Below are positions 32,908 through 43,332 of a stretch of DNA of 64,000 bases, piece after piece. The position numbers and the translations under genes were made by a program. The stretch is from contig NC_092794.1 in the NCBI RefSeq assembly GCF_918797505.1, forward strand, positions 30,556,122 to 30,620,121. The letters run 5' to 3'. The notes under the pieces were generated by a model that worked only from the letters and a program-made list of their open reading frames with translations, had not been told where the DNA came from and ran no database searches. Each line of letters starts with the position of its first letter. Position 1 is the first letter of the stretch. This stretch comes from Bemisia tabaci (taxonomy: Eukaryota > Arthropoda > Insecta > Hemiptera > Aleyrodidae).

Positions 32908-34493
32908 TTAAAAATGGACCACTTTACAACTTATAGGTCTGAGCTGCTGAATGAATTACATTACACCAGTCAATAAAATTTTAAACTCACGCCCTCACCG
33001 TCGAATGTTGACGGATGACCTGATCTATCGCTGAATATACATAGGATGAGAAGTTGACACATCTGAAATGTTGAGGGGTTCATACTTGTTTCAACTCTAG
33101 TGGTACTAGATATTATTAAAATTAGATAACTGCCAGATGTCCTACAGGAGATGAAGTGGGTGCAACAAAACTTTTCGACTTGAGATAGAGCCCGCAACTG
33201 CTGTTAGGAATAGCACATGGTAGTAAATGCATACACAAACAAAGAAAATAGAAATCACAATTACTTTGCTAGTTAGAATACCTAAATCAACTGAATCGTA
33301 AATCGGCAAAGCCAATTAAACTCAAGTTACTTTATCAGTTGCTTGACAATCGGTGACAGGCTCATTTGTGTGTCCGTCGTCCCGAGTTTAAAGGTGGAAG
33401 GAGAAGGGAGAGTATTTACCTGTGTTTGATGAAGTTAGGTACAGTGAGGTGGATGCCGATGATACGAATCACGAAAAGAACTAAGAAGATCAAATATTGG
33501 ATTAATTATTTCATTTTCAAAGTAACGGCATGGTCGGCCGTTGCCGTTGCTTACGGCTTGGTGATTTGAAATGAATTGGTGTTCCAAGTTGGATACCGGA
33601 TAGTTGGGCGGTGGACCGTTCCACCTGTTGACTTTTCATCTGGGTTTCGTATGAAAATGAAAATCAGCCTCTAAAAGCATTTAAGAACGCCAGTTTTTGT
33701 ACTTTAATCCCTGCTTGGAATTATTCTGCTGATAATTCTCTTTGATAATTCTTTTGATAAATATATACGTCCCTTGAAGTATCGGCAAGGAACGATTATT
33801 CCTATTCCAGGAACACCTTGACAAGTGTTAGGTTATGTTATGTTTATATTAATGTTTATCTCCCACATCTGTTCAAAAGAGTTCTACTGGTTCTACCTTT
33901 TTCCTTTAAGTCCTTTTACTCAAAAATTGGCACAATCAGTAAGTAATTTTTCATCATCACACCCTTGTGTACTTTAATTCAGTCTAATGGCATCTATCGA
34001 TTCCAAGTATTCAAATTAAAAATTGAGAACTCTCTTCTTGCCCAAATAGTTTGCCGACTGTTACCTACTGAGAGACAACAGCTCTTTCACCCGTCCGTTC
34101 AATATACTGACATATAGAAAGGCATCCTCACTGCGTATCCTCTGTCATTCTCTTGAATTGGCTGGCTAATTTATTAGCAAAAACTTGAAACACCTCATCC
34201 CTAGAAATTTGACAAATCGCACATTTGCAGTGGTGCGCTGGTGTTGCACTTATTTCATCCCTTTTAAGGCAACAGATAGTTGTTAAATTTTAAAATACTA
34301 CCAAAGCTGAAACAAGAATAAACCGCTCTGCTTTTCAGATGTGCCAACTTCTCATCCTATGTATATTCAGCGATAGATCAGGTCATCCGTCAACATTCGA
34401 CGGTGAGGGCGTGAGTTTAAAATTTTATTGACTGGTGTAATGTAATTCATTCAGCAGCTCAGACCTGTAAGTAGTAAAGTGGTCCATTTTTAA

Positions 34494-34796
34494 GTGTTTC
34501 TCGGAAGGAAAGGTCCAAGGAAGTTCCTCGTCCCTCCAGACAGAAGGGTCTTACTCTCACGAAAACTCTGTTCTGTTAACAAATGGTGGCTTATTTATTA
34601 TAACGTATTTGAATGTCTGTCTCTATTGACGGTCATTAATTGTAGGTGGATCAATATGATGATCTGTTTCTCGCTTTGTATTTTTGCAGATCGACACTTC
34701 CGGAACTTGCGATATCACATGTACATTGCGCTGCTTAGTGCCATTTGCTCTGTGCTCTTGACCTTCCTTGTTATGTGTGATAAGGACGTCGGGTAG
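34494..34796 (+). CDS. Hypothetical frame, right-arm twin
   Basis: The inverse copy of 32605-32907. On this strand three splice-like borders can be read: CTTTTCAG before 34339 with a donor CG/GTGAGG at about 34402; AATTGTAG at about 34646; and ATTTTTGCAG at about 34690. A strong donor TTG/GTGAGT lies near 35183. This pattern fits a fragment of a spliced host gene carried by the element. The frame after 34691, RHFRNLRYHMYIALLSAI, is hydrophobic. It may equally be chance; no transcript evidence is available. Confidence 0.25.
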   Translation: MFLGRKGPRKFLVPPDRRVLLSRKLCSVNKWWLIYYNVFECLSLLTVINCRWINMMICFSLCIFADRHFRNLRYHMYIALLSAICSVLLTFLVMCDKDVG

Positions 34797-35315
34797 AGAA
34801 TCAATGGCTACCTTAATATCATCAATGATCGGAGTAAATTGTGAAATTATTTAAGCTTTATTTTTATCTCATTCATTGCTGTCGAGCGATGGCCGATGAT
34901 GTCGGATCTTTTGAAAAATGCATTTTTCTCCTAGAAGTAAAAATAAACTGAAAAATGGTGTTGTGTCAGTGCTTTTCTGAGAGTGCTGTTCTGTATTGAT
35001 CAGCTATTAAATCATGGTGCTAATTTTTCACTTACGCTAAAGAGTGCTCAAGATTTTTTTACAATGCACCCATAGTGTTTTCAAGTGTTTCTCTGTACTT
35101 ATACCAGTTCTAATTGGAAATTTGGATTAATTGTTGTCAATTGGATTTTCCTGACCCAGTGGATTACTGATTCGAGCAAGTTGGTGAGTGGTTTTTGTTC
35201 ATTTTCTATTTTATTGAGCATGTTCGCATGTCGTGCGTTGAGCATATGTCATCCGTTGTTACCTTGCATGATGCAAATGTAGCTGGAAGATTCTCCTACA
35301 CATGCGTAGTGGAAG

Positions 35316-35440
35316 ATGATGAACATTCTGAGAATATTCTGAGTTTAGCTGCTGATACAGAATATTCTCAGAATATTCTCTGATTATTAAAAGCTGCTCA
35401 AAATGTAGGAACATTGTCGGAATATTCTCAGAACATTGGG
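35316..35440. repeat. CAGAATATTCTG word island
   Basis: GAATATTCTCAGAATATTC and variants recur about seven times; the core CAGAATATTCTG is self-complementary. It lies between the right inverted arm and the right TTGCAA cluster. Confidence 0.8.
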
Positions 35441-35527
35441 TGCAATTACTATTAACATTTTTCTTGTTACTCATTGTTTGTTGTTCACTTTACTTGTTTA
35501 AAATTCCTCCCAAAAAGTTCGAGGAAA

Positions 35528-35650
35528 AAGTTGCAAAAATATTGAGACTTTGTTTCAACTTTCCTGCCATCTTCTTCCAACAAAGTTGCAACAAAAGTTA
35601 CGTCAGAAAGTTGCAACTTTTCTATGATGTTGTTGCAACAAGTTGCAACC
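35528..35650. repeat. Subterminal TTGCAAC word cluster, right
   Basis: AGTTGCAA, TTGCAACAAAGTTGC-type words mirror the left cluster and run up to the GGCTACTTGGG end. Confidence 0.8.
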
Positions 35651-35663
35651 GTGGCTACTTGGG

Positions 35664-36387
35664 ATGACGCGGAAGTTGGTCGAAGAATATCGGAAATGGG
35701 GCGTGTATGTTAGTGTGCCCAAGACAGAGAAGCTGGTCTTGGGAGCAGCGCATCAACGGCAAAGCATAGAGCTTGAGGATGGACGGCGCATCGAAGAGTG
35801 TGACGAGTATAAGTATCTCGGTGTTTGGCTCGATTAGGATGGAAGGATGGATAGAGCAATTAAGGACAGGATCATCCAGGGCAGGAGAGCCATCGCGATG
35901 CTGAACGGAGTGCTCTGGGATCAGAGCATTTCAAAGGCAAACAAGCACCGGATATATGACGCCATCATTAAAAGTATCGTGATCTATGGTAGTGAAGAGT
36001 GGCCTTTGACGAAAAGAACGCAAGAAATGTTGAGGGCAACTGAAATGGATTTTTGGCGGCGATCTGCCGGCATTTCGAGACGGGACCGTGTCCGTAATGA
36101 GAGAATTCGCCAGGTGATGAAGGTTGAGAAAGATATCGTGCACGACGTCATGTCCAGGCAGTTATGCTGGTATAGACAATGGACATGTGCAAAGAATGTC
36201 GGAGGAGACGTTGCCCAAACAAGTTTTGGATTGGGTACCACCTGGGAAGAGGCGACGGGGACGTCCCGTAAAGGGTTGGCGGCAGGGCGTTGACGAAGAG
36301 ATGTTGCGGTGTCAGTTGCCCGAGAGCCTCTGGGAAGACAAGCATATGTGGCCTTTGGGTGTCGTAGAACGCCAGAGTGCGTTGTAG
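35664..36387 (+). pseudogene. RTE reverse transcriptase, 3' part and C-terminus
   Basis: Resumes as MTRKLVEEYRKWGVYVSVPKTEK; then KYLGVWLD is cut by TAG at 35835. It continues MDRAIKDRIIQGRRAI and YGSEEWPLTKR (the usual post-RT motif), RRDRVRNERIRQVM, a frameshift near 36175, and GKRRRGRPVKGWRQGV to about 36387. Compared with the fragment at 27560-27886 it is clearly diverged, so the two are separate insertions of one family. Position and order match one RTE ORF2. Confidence 0.9.
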
Positions 36388-36489
36388 TCCGTTGACTACG
36401 CCAAGAAACCCTGCACTTTTTGATTGGAATATGCCGCTTTCAGGGCTCATTGGTGGTACCCTCAGGAGTAATTCTGGAAGAGGAAACAC

Positions 36490-37400
36490 TCTAAGACCCG
36501 CAACCGGAGCAAGATGGCGGCCGTTAAAGTCCGCCATTTTGGTTTTTTTTTCAAAGCGCTGTCCTTCGGTTGCTATTGATCCGATTTTAATCAACTTTTT
36601 TTTTAAATGAAAGGTAATTTCCAGGAGAAAAATTTTATTCCATATCAATTTTTCTGTTAGTCTCAAAGTTTTTCTAAATTGGGAAAAACTAAAATGTTTC
36701 AAATTTTTGGAAATTTCAAGGTCAGATAACTTTTTGACAGGCTAGAAAATGGATAATTTGCCTCCTCCGACGGAGCCGTAGAATTGCCTGACCTTTAATT
36801 TGATACCTAACGATTTTTGTGCGATAATAAATAAGCGCGTAAGAGCAATTTAAGTGTTGCGCGCTTCGCGCCGTGGGACCCGTTTCGGCGCTCTAGAAGG
36901 CCGACGCGACGCGACCCTTCAATGCGCTGTATCTCGGTTGCTGTGCGATCCATTTTAATCAATTTTCTTTTATAAGCAGTTATACTCATGGAAAACTAGC
37001 TCCTTAAACAATTTTGGCGCTAACATGATAATTTTTAAAAATGTTCCAAAAAAAATGTTTCCAGAAAAACAAAAATTTTGTAGGTAGATAATGTCTAATG
37101 GGCGAATAAATATGAGTATTTCGTTATGAAAAGTAGACGTAGGCTTGATTTAGGTTTAATTTGATACCAAAACCAAATTTGTGCGATGAAAAACAAACCC
37201 ACGAGAGCAATTTAAGTGGAACGCGACGGTGCGCGTCACACGGCGCGTGATCCGTATGGGGTCGTTGGTGCCCTTCACTGCCGTGTAATTCGGTTGCTAC
37301 CAGATCCGTTAACGTCATTTTGTTCTAAGAAGCTTGAAGAAACTGAAATCAAAGCTTTGCCTCATTGGACGGATCCGGAAAAGTACCCCAAAGTCGATTA
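36490..37400. repeat. Diverged tandem repeat, about 360-bp period
   Basis: Blocks around TCGGTTGCT followed by GATCC and TTAA(T/C) lie near 36558, 36925 and 37281 (steps about 367 and 356). Each is followed by an AGCAGTTATA- or AATTTCCAGG-like arm and preceded by a GC-rich patch. About three units, strongly diverged. A minus-strand frame at 36148-36702 is not a gene. Confidence 0.65.
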
Positions 37401-37989
37401 ATTTGATACCATCATCATCCCTGCGTGACCAAAATTAGACCCGTGACAGCAATTTCATTTTAGCCATAAAGTTCATCGCATTACTGTAGGATATCATAGT
37501 GGAACAAACAAAATGATGCAAGTAGGTATCCTCGATACGAGATAAGGTGATCCTTATTTATTTTGAGGCGCTGAATTCGGAAATGACCTCTATTTTTTCC
37601 TATCACTCTCCAATTTTCCGGAAATGCCGATTTTCCCGGAAAATGTGCACATTTTGCCATTTTTGGGACTACTGCCACCCGCATAATGGCACAACTATGA
37701 TGGTGTAAGACACAAATCAACTTTTCCCGAAAAATGGAGGGCAAGGGGAAAAAAAGAAGGTCATATTTAGACTCTGCACCTACAAATTCAAAGCAATATT
37801 TTTCACCGGTCCATGAAAATTCATAAAATAAAAACTGCATCCATGAAAAAAAAGTTAGATTATCTTATTTTCCCAGGAATACGAGTATTTCTAGGTAACT
37901 GGGGGGTGATAGAAAAGAGTCGAGGCCATTTTCGGACGCAGCAACTCAAAATACACCCAGAAGATATATATCATAATCTTCAAACAATC
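37401..37989. other. Unassigned
   Basis: No gene or family is recognised. It contains CGGAAATGCC/TTTTCCCGG-like words near 37600-37640 and again at 37880-37930. Confidence 0.3.
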
Positions 37990-37995
37990 CCCACC

Positions 37996-38419
37996 TGACA
38001 GATTTACAATTCCAGTCACCGCCTATAATAAAGCGGGGACCCATCCCTTCGAGCAATTCGGTATAATGTGCAACGTCGCAACGCTGTCCGGGCGGTGCGT
38101 AGATGGCACAAATTTCGAAAGGTCCTAAAGATGACTCAATCTGAATGACTACAGACTGAAATCTCTCTTCTTCTACAATTTTGATAACGGAGTGTTTTAA
38201 TGACTCCCTGATTGCTATCGAGGCACCCCCCCCCCCCCCGCGCATTGTTAGATGGGTGTCTTGCATTATAAAACCGAAATCCCTTCACATAACCCCTTCA
38301 TTCTCTGGCAAAGTGGGTCTCAGAAAAAAGGGCAACGTCCGTTCTTAATTGAGCCATGGTTTCACTAAATGCGAGTAATTTAGCCGGGGTTAGACCGTTG
38401 GCGTATCATGCAACAAAAT
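37996..38419 (-). pseudogene. LINE ORF2 endonuclease start, broken
   Basis: Overlaps the end of ORF1: ILNFVA, a TGA where Trp is expected, then YANGLTPAKLLAF, FSETHFARE, another TGA, and GGGGGASIAIRESL, AIYAPPG and GGDWNCKSVRWG. These are the AP-endonuclease motifs of Jockey-type ORF2, about 140 residues. The frame runs into foreign sequence near 37996. A C-run (G-run on this strand) at 38227-38240 encodes the Gly stretch and varies easily. Confidence 0.85.
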
Positions 38420-40659
38420 TTAAAATATTTTCTTTAGAATTAGAGTGTTTAATGCTCGAAAGGAAGGAGAGCCGACAACACGGCCAAGTGAAGCTTGCTC
38501 GTATTTTTCTTGGCGTTTACTCATTTCCTCGAGCTGTTTCCTAACAGAATCAATTGTGAGTAACAGTTGACTTATCAATTCCGTTTGATGGTTATCACCG
38601 GATGACGAGGGGCTCGTTGCTTCTGCAAATGTGACATTCGGTTTGATTTTATTATGATTAGATAATTTGGAATTTTTATTATTTTGAGTATTTACGTTTT
38701 TCTGATTAGGTTTTTCGGGAGGGGCAGGGAAATTTCCCCTAATACTGGATTTTTGTAGATTTTTACTTTTAAGAGCTTTGAGCCTATCTTTTTGCATCTC
38801 TTTGGCAAAGGGGCAGCCTCGATAGCTAGCCGGGTGACCTGTTACCCCACAATTTGCACACTTAGGGTTGATAATGCGCTTCGCCCAAGGGCATTCTGAG
38901 GATGAATGTTTAGCTGCACACTTAACACAACGTGCTTGCTTACCACAATATGCTTGGGAATGTCCGAAATTTTGACATTTTCGACACTGTATTATCTTAG
39001 TAGTACTAACTTTAATGGGTTCTACTTTTACAACCATAGAACAAATACCAACAATCTTATAGATTTTTTCTATATCATCAGTATAGTCGAAGTCGACCTG
39101 ATGGACCGGTATTTTTATCAGTTTAGTTTTACTTACATAAGCAGAGTCAGCAATAAAAAGAGGCTCGTTATCTTTATCTACAATTGTTTCTGGGGGGTAG
39201 GTTTCGTCTGAGTTTGTCTCATTGACTGCGGAATTTGTTTCCATAGCCGAGACTGAGTTTTGCTCAGGCACTGACTTAGGATCAGCCGTCTGTGGAGCTG
39301 GAACCACAGGTGATACTGATTTTTTCAAAGCTTTAAGTTCCGTGTCCGACAGTGGGACGCGTTTCATGAGGCAAGTCACTTTTTTAGGTTTAAAACCTTT
39401 ATTTTTTAGGTCGTCAAGAATATCTTGCTCTTCGATTGAAGGGGGTGAAGCCCTCTTACAATAACTTTAATATCACGCAGATTTTTATTGCAGTGAGTGT
39501 AGTATTGCACTTTATTATTAGTCTCATGTGTTTCTCTGAGGGATTCTAAAATTATTTTCGCCGTAGCGTCGTCTTTCGGATTTAGTTGCCAGACTTCATT
39601 ATTAATAATTTTAGTTCTGACATCTTCCTTTTTAACTGATTTTTTTGTGATTATTTCTACAAGATTGACATAATTGTCTACACCTATAACTTTAATGGGA
39701 GGGGGGGGGGGTAACATTTTCTTAACACTAGATGCATTTGATACACTATGATTAGGTATATTTACTTTAACTGGAGCGCTCTCACCCGGTTTGGTTTGTT
39801 GATTATCGGTATGGCCACTTGAAGCTGAAGTACTCGCTCTCTTACGCTTCCTTCTTTGAGATTGGATCGCTTTCCGTTTGGAGTTAAATTCGGGATCCGA
39901 GTTGTAGTCGACCCATGTGTCGGAAGATTCAGAGTCATCAGCATCGTGATTCGATTCCACGTCGTCTTCCAGAAAGACAAATTGGTTAGAAACAGGTGTT
40001 GTAGATGTACCTGGTTTTGGTGTAACTGGTTTCCCAGTGGCGAACTGTGTTAATTTAGATTGCCCTGAGGGCTTACGAGAGTTATTTTTAACTAACACTT
40101 TCGCAGATTGTAGATGGGCATCTCTAGATCGAGAGCTTGCATTTGCAAAGCTAATCGCATTAATTTGTTCCTGTAATTTCTAGTTTTTTTTCGCATTTTC
40201 TGCTTCAAGGGAATTGATTCTATTCACCAGTTCATTTTTTTCACTGGACAGCGTTTTGACCATGTTTTGCGCCTTGGTCATAAAACTTTTAATTGATTTA
40301 TGAATGGTAGGGGCCTGAAGAACAGGATCAATGCTGGTGTTTAAAATTTCATTAATAATTGTTTCTTTATCTTCTACCGACGCCACCGCTGTCAAGCTTG
40401 GCTCCGTAGAAATAAGAGAGAGGTTATCATCCGCCCTTGCCGACTGAGAGGGGGGCGCAGACCTCGGGAGAAGAGGACTTCTCCCGAACGGATTTTGATT
40501 TTCCATTTGGCTGTTTGGCAACATGTCTAGTTTAGTTCCAGGTACGTAGGTTAGGCCGATGAGCAATCCCCGCTTTAGGCATTTACCGCACCCGAGAAAA
40601 ACGTTGTTGACATAACTACACTTGACACCGTGTTTACACTCTACAGGCCGGTCTGCCAT
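38420..40659 (-). pseudogene. LINE ORF1 (gag-like) with three zinc knuckles
   Basis: Starts MADRPVECKHGVKC at 40659 with a cysteine-rich head and a coiled-coil-like stretch. An in-frame TAG at 40180 interrupts ENAKKN-KLQEQINA. It continues to about 39440, where a frameshift precedes SIEEQDILDDLKNKG. The C-terminal part has CCHC-type knuckles CRKCQNFGHSQAYC, CVKCAAKHSSSEC and CANCGVTGHPASYRGC (about 38980-38810), expected for RNA binding. A Lys/Asn/Gln-rich tail and LNTLILKKIF end at 38420. About 745 residues in total. The lesions (one stop, one shift) make it a pseudogene. Confidence 0.85.
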
Positions 40660-40700
40660 ACGATTGTTTACTGTTTATGATGACACTGGCACTAATATCA

Positions 40701-40815
40701 CTCGGGACCCGGCCGCCAGAACACCGCGACGCGAGCACTTTTCTCGATTCCAGCAGAATCACATGCTGGTGATTTTCTTTCCGAAAATATGTTGAAAAAT
40801 ACTGATCCGGCGTGA
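40701..40815. other. LINE 5' leader or junction
   Basis: Probably the LINE 5' UTR (minus strand) up to an unclear junction with the integrase fragment. No target duplication was identified. Confidence 0.3.
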
Positions 40816-41213
40816 GCTGAAGCGCGACCGTCTCGCTTCAGAGCACAACAACGAGTGCTGAGTAAAATTGAAAAGAGACGTCTAGCCAGACGAAAACTGA
40901 ATGTCGGTGATCACGTCCGGATCTCGAGACTCAAAGCAATGTTCGAGAAAGGATACACACCGATTTGGAGCACGGAAATTTTCAAGATTGTCAGCGTCAA
41001 TCCGACCGTTCCGATCACATACAATCTGAAAGACGCGCACGATACGATCATCAAAGGAAAATTCTACTTGGCGAAGAACTCCAATCCACCAACTATAAGG
41101 ATACGTTCCTGGTGGAGAAAATTCTGCGTCGCAAGAAAAACCAGGCCTTTGTCAAATGGTTGGGTCTGGACGCGAGTCACAACAGTTGGATCGATAGTAA
41201 GGATTTCGTATAA
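40816..41213 (+). pseudogene. Polinton/Maverick-type integrase, C-terminal end
   Basis: Open from 40816. The segment VGDHVRISRLKAMFEKGYTP continues as IWSTEIFKIVSVNP, the SH3-like C-terminal fold of Polinton/Maverick integrases. A 1-nt shift near 41075 changes frame to EELQSTNYKDTFLVEKILRR, then FVKWLGLDASHNSW, a chromodomain-like ending. The catalytic DDE core is absent, so about one third of the protein remains. Retroviral-type integrases lack this chromodomain-like ending in this exact form, which favours Polinton, but a related transposon lineage is possible. No DNA polymerase, ATPase or capsid gene is in the window. Confidence 0.75.
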
Positions 41214-41253
41214 ATAGTATGCATTCTCTTCTCAGTATCGCAAGGAAGAAATC

Positions 41254-41541
41254 ATGATTGATAAAATAATTCTCATCATCGTAACCATCGTTGGAGTGAA
41301 TTCCACAACGGTGGCGGAAAACTCATCCGAAGCAAACATCACAATGTGCCCGGTCCATCCGGAAATCAAATGCGCACCCTCTACCTTGACGGACGTTCTT
41401 CTATTCATGTTGAGTTTACTGGCGCTTATTTGCTCCGCTCCGTACCTGTACTCCAAATACCTATCATCCGACTGCAAGTTCCGTTTCATCAGGATGGCCC
41501 GGAAAAATAATAATCGGAAAGTCGATGACATAAGTGGGTGA
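41254..41541 (+). CDS. Small predicted type I membrane protein
   Basis: 95 codons from an ATG about 40 nt after the integrase stop. The N-terminal hydrophobic segment (MIDKIILIIVTIVGV) looks like a signal peptide. Three N-glycosylation sequons (NST, NSS, NIT) and two Cys follow in a short ectodomain. A transmembrane segment spans about residues 46-66 (LTDVLLFMLSLLALICSAPY), then a basic tail ending RKNNNRKVDD. It is intact although the neighbouring integrase is shifted. I do not recognise a family; the position suggests an accessory gene of the same mobile element, which is inference. A chance frame is possible. Confidence 0.45.
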   Translation: MIDKIILIIVTIVGVNSTTVAENSSEANITMCPVHPEIKCAPSTLTDVLLFMLSLLALICSAPYLYSKYLSSDCKFRFIRMARKNNNRKVDDISG

Positions 41542-42253
41542 ATTCAAATAAGGGTCAAATTCCAGGTTCAATTTCCTCCCAAAATTTTTTTGTGAATTTT
41601 TGGGCAAACCAAACTTTATTTTGACTCTCATTAGGTGTAGACTTAGGAAATATAGCTCGTCGAGCTTAATAGTTATGCTTAAACCCGAATTTCTACCGTC
41701 ACGTGTATCACTTCCCAAAATTTGCTCTAATTTTGCCTTATTTCCCAAACTTTCATCTCAGAGGTGACATATAATACTTTTAATTGAAAATTGAACGCAA
41801 TTGTCATAAAAGCATCGTCGAGCACTAAATTAAAGCATAATTGAAAACATGTAACCCTTTCATATCTTACAGAACCAAAAAAAATTCATCCGTCATGAAA
41901 GATATCTGGAGCTTATTCTGCTTATCTTTTAGACAGTTCCGTCTGTTTATCCTACTGTTTTCCTTTAACACGAGAAGAAGCTTTTATTTCTTGGAATATT
42001 GCAATACAAAATTGATCCAAAACATCGAATTTTAAAACTTCAAGTGGGCGTGTACCCGCTGAAGTGGAGGTAAAGCCAGGAAAAGTTTGAGGAATTGCAT
42101 TAACATATCAATTACACTGGTCAACGTTTTTTTTTTTTTTTTGATTTTCCGAAGATTTGCCAACGGTTTCGGAGTAGATTTTTAGCGCTGATTCCGAAGA
42201 TCACCTCCATTTACCTGTATCAGTGCGACTTATCCCGGGAAAGTTCGGAATTT
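41542..42253. other. Unassigned AT-rich DNA
   Basis: No gene or repeat is recognised, apart from a poly-T at about 42129-42142. Confidence 0.3.
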
Positions 42254-42340
42254 TTCCGGAGAAATCGGAATTTTCCTTGAAAATCTAGCTTTTCCAGCAG
42301 AGTCAATCTTCCGGGAGAATCTGTGCACGATGGAAGAAAC
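42254..42340 (+). repeat. Single end related to the element at 1-929
   Basis: AATCTAGCTTTTCCAG and GAATCTGTGCACGATGGAAG follow the order of the right TIR at 837-929 with several changes. No inverse partner is visible nearby. Confidence 0.6.
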
Positions 42341-42475
42341 CTAGGAATTTTTCGATTTCGTAGCCTAAGATACATAAGAAACCATGTATTGCCCCCCTAT
42401 TAAAATCTCCTTTCTTTTCCTAATGCTAAGGTTTTCCGGTCCAGTTTCATTAAAATCAATTAATTAGTTACTGAG

Positions 42476-43065
42476 ATAGCATTTTAGGCAACGTCCGCCA
42501 TCTTGGATTTTCGAATTTTGAAAATTCAACTAAAAATTCGAGTTTCCTATTCAAAAGTACCCCGGGTACCAAGTTTCGCGTAAATCGATTGATAAGCGCT
42601 GAGATAGCATTTTAGGTCATGTCCGCCATCTTGGATTTTCGAATTTCGAAAATTCGAATAAAAATTCAAGTTTCCCATTGGAAAATACCCCCGGGTACCA
42701 AGTTTCGCGTAAATCGATTGATTAGACGCTGAGATAGCATTTTAGGTCATGTGTCCGCCATCTTGGATTTTCGAATTTCGAAAATTCGACTAAAAATTCA
42801 AGTTTCCCATTGAAAAATACCCCCGTGTACCAAGTTTCACTTAAATCGGTCGAAAAGAGCGCCTACAGGGCTTAAACAAACAAGCCTCAGTTGATTAGGC
42901 GCTGCGATAGCATTTTAAGCAATGTCCGCCATCTTGGATTTTCGAATTTTCAAAATTCGACTGAAAATTCGAGTTCCCCATTGAAAAATACCCCCGATTA
43001 CTGAGTTTCACTTAAATCGGTAGGAAAGAGCGCCTACAGGGCTTACATAAGCAAGTCTCAGTTGT
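42476..43065 (+). repeat. Satellite with CCGCCATCTTGGATTTTCG units
   Basis: GTCCGCCATCTTGG starts at 42493, 42621, 42753 and 42923 (steps 128, 132, 170). The last two units carry an extra block GAGCGCCTACAGGGCTTA. The same unit occurs in inverse or direct orientation at 55595-55925, 57784-57960 and 58170-58620. Confidence 0.85.
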
Positions 43066-43083
43066 AACAGTTTTCCACTCTGT

Positions 43084-43166
43084 CCCACTGAACTGGGACA
43101 TGGGACAGGATGGAAACATATGGGACAGGATGGAACGGGACAAGATGGAACGGGACAGGATGGAAT
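43084..43166 (+). repeat. 15-bp minisatellite GGGACAGGATGGAAC
   Basis: About five units with small changes. Confidence 0.8.
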
Positions 43167-43312
43167 AAGCTGTTTTTTAAGCTTATCTCTAACAATAAAG
43201 ACAATTTTGGTGTTTTTTTTCACGGAATATTTAGTAGCACGTCCTAGAGGATCGGAATCAGAGAAAATTTTCCCTAACGCACACTTCGAAAGTATTTTAC
43301 GAGCTGATATTA

Positions 43313-43332
43313 GTGTGTGTGTGTGTGTGTGT
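43313..43332. repeat. (TG)n microsatellite
   Basis: About ten TG dinucleotides. Confidence 0.9.

Larger units (their letters stand above)
32179..35223. repeat. 890-bp inverted arms around a 1.26-kb spacer
   Basis: Left arm 32179-33068 and right arm 34333-35223 differ at only a few positions. The arms carry twin 100-codon frames and splice-like signals. The spacer 33069-34332 holds no recognised family; it has a 67-codon frame at 33366-33569 ending in a hydrophobic stretch (WSAVAVAYGLVI). Confidence 0.9.
31418..35663. mobile_element. CCCAAGTAGC-ended composite element (copy 2, 4.25 kb)
   Basis: The ends CCCAAGTAGCC and GGCTACTTGGG are flanked by AT on both sides (31416-31417, 35664-35665). 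Removing the element and one AT restores the RTE frame exactly: DADY continues as MTRKLVEEYRKWG. So both borders and the 2-bp duplication are proven by the host frame. TTGCAA-rich clusters lie inside each end (31439-31600, 35528-35650). The interior holds a G-rich repeat, a MITE, an 890-bp inverted repeat with twin frames and a CAGAATATTCTG island. No transposase is recognised. Confidence 0.9.
28980..36390 (+). mobile_element. RTE-type LINE, decayed, split by a 4.25-kb insertion
   Basis: It includes an untranslated leader (about 28980-29164), an endonuclease frame, an RT interrupted at 31417/35664 and the C-terminal region ending near 36387. The outer limits are approximate, and no target duplication or tail was identified at 36390. 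Multiple stops and shifts show it is inactive. Confidence 0.85.
37990..40700 (-). mobile_element. Jockey-type LINE remnant, 3'-truncated
   Basis: Minus-strand element with ORF1 nearly complete (40659 down to 38420) and the start of ORF2, ending abruptly at about 37990 inside the endonuclease. Loss of the 3' part is unlike ordinary 5' truncation, so a later deletion or insertion removed it. It is related to, but clearly different from, the LINE at 9774-13245. Confidence 0.85.

Noticed and set aside
36148..36702. 184-codon minus-strand frame
   Set aside because: It is antisense to the RTE C-terminal region and runs into a tandem repeat.
41254..41541. Viral envelope gene
   Set aside because: The frame is short, has no fusion-protein features I can point to, and position alone does not justify the label.
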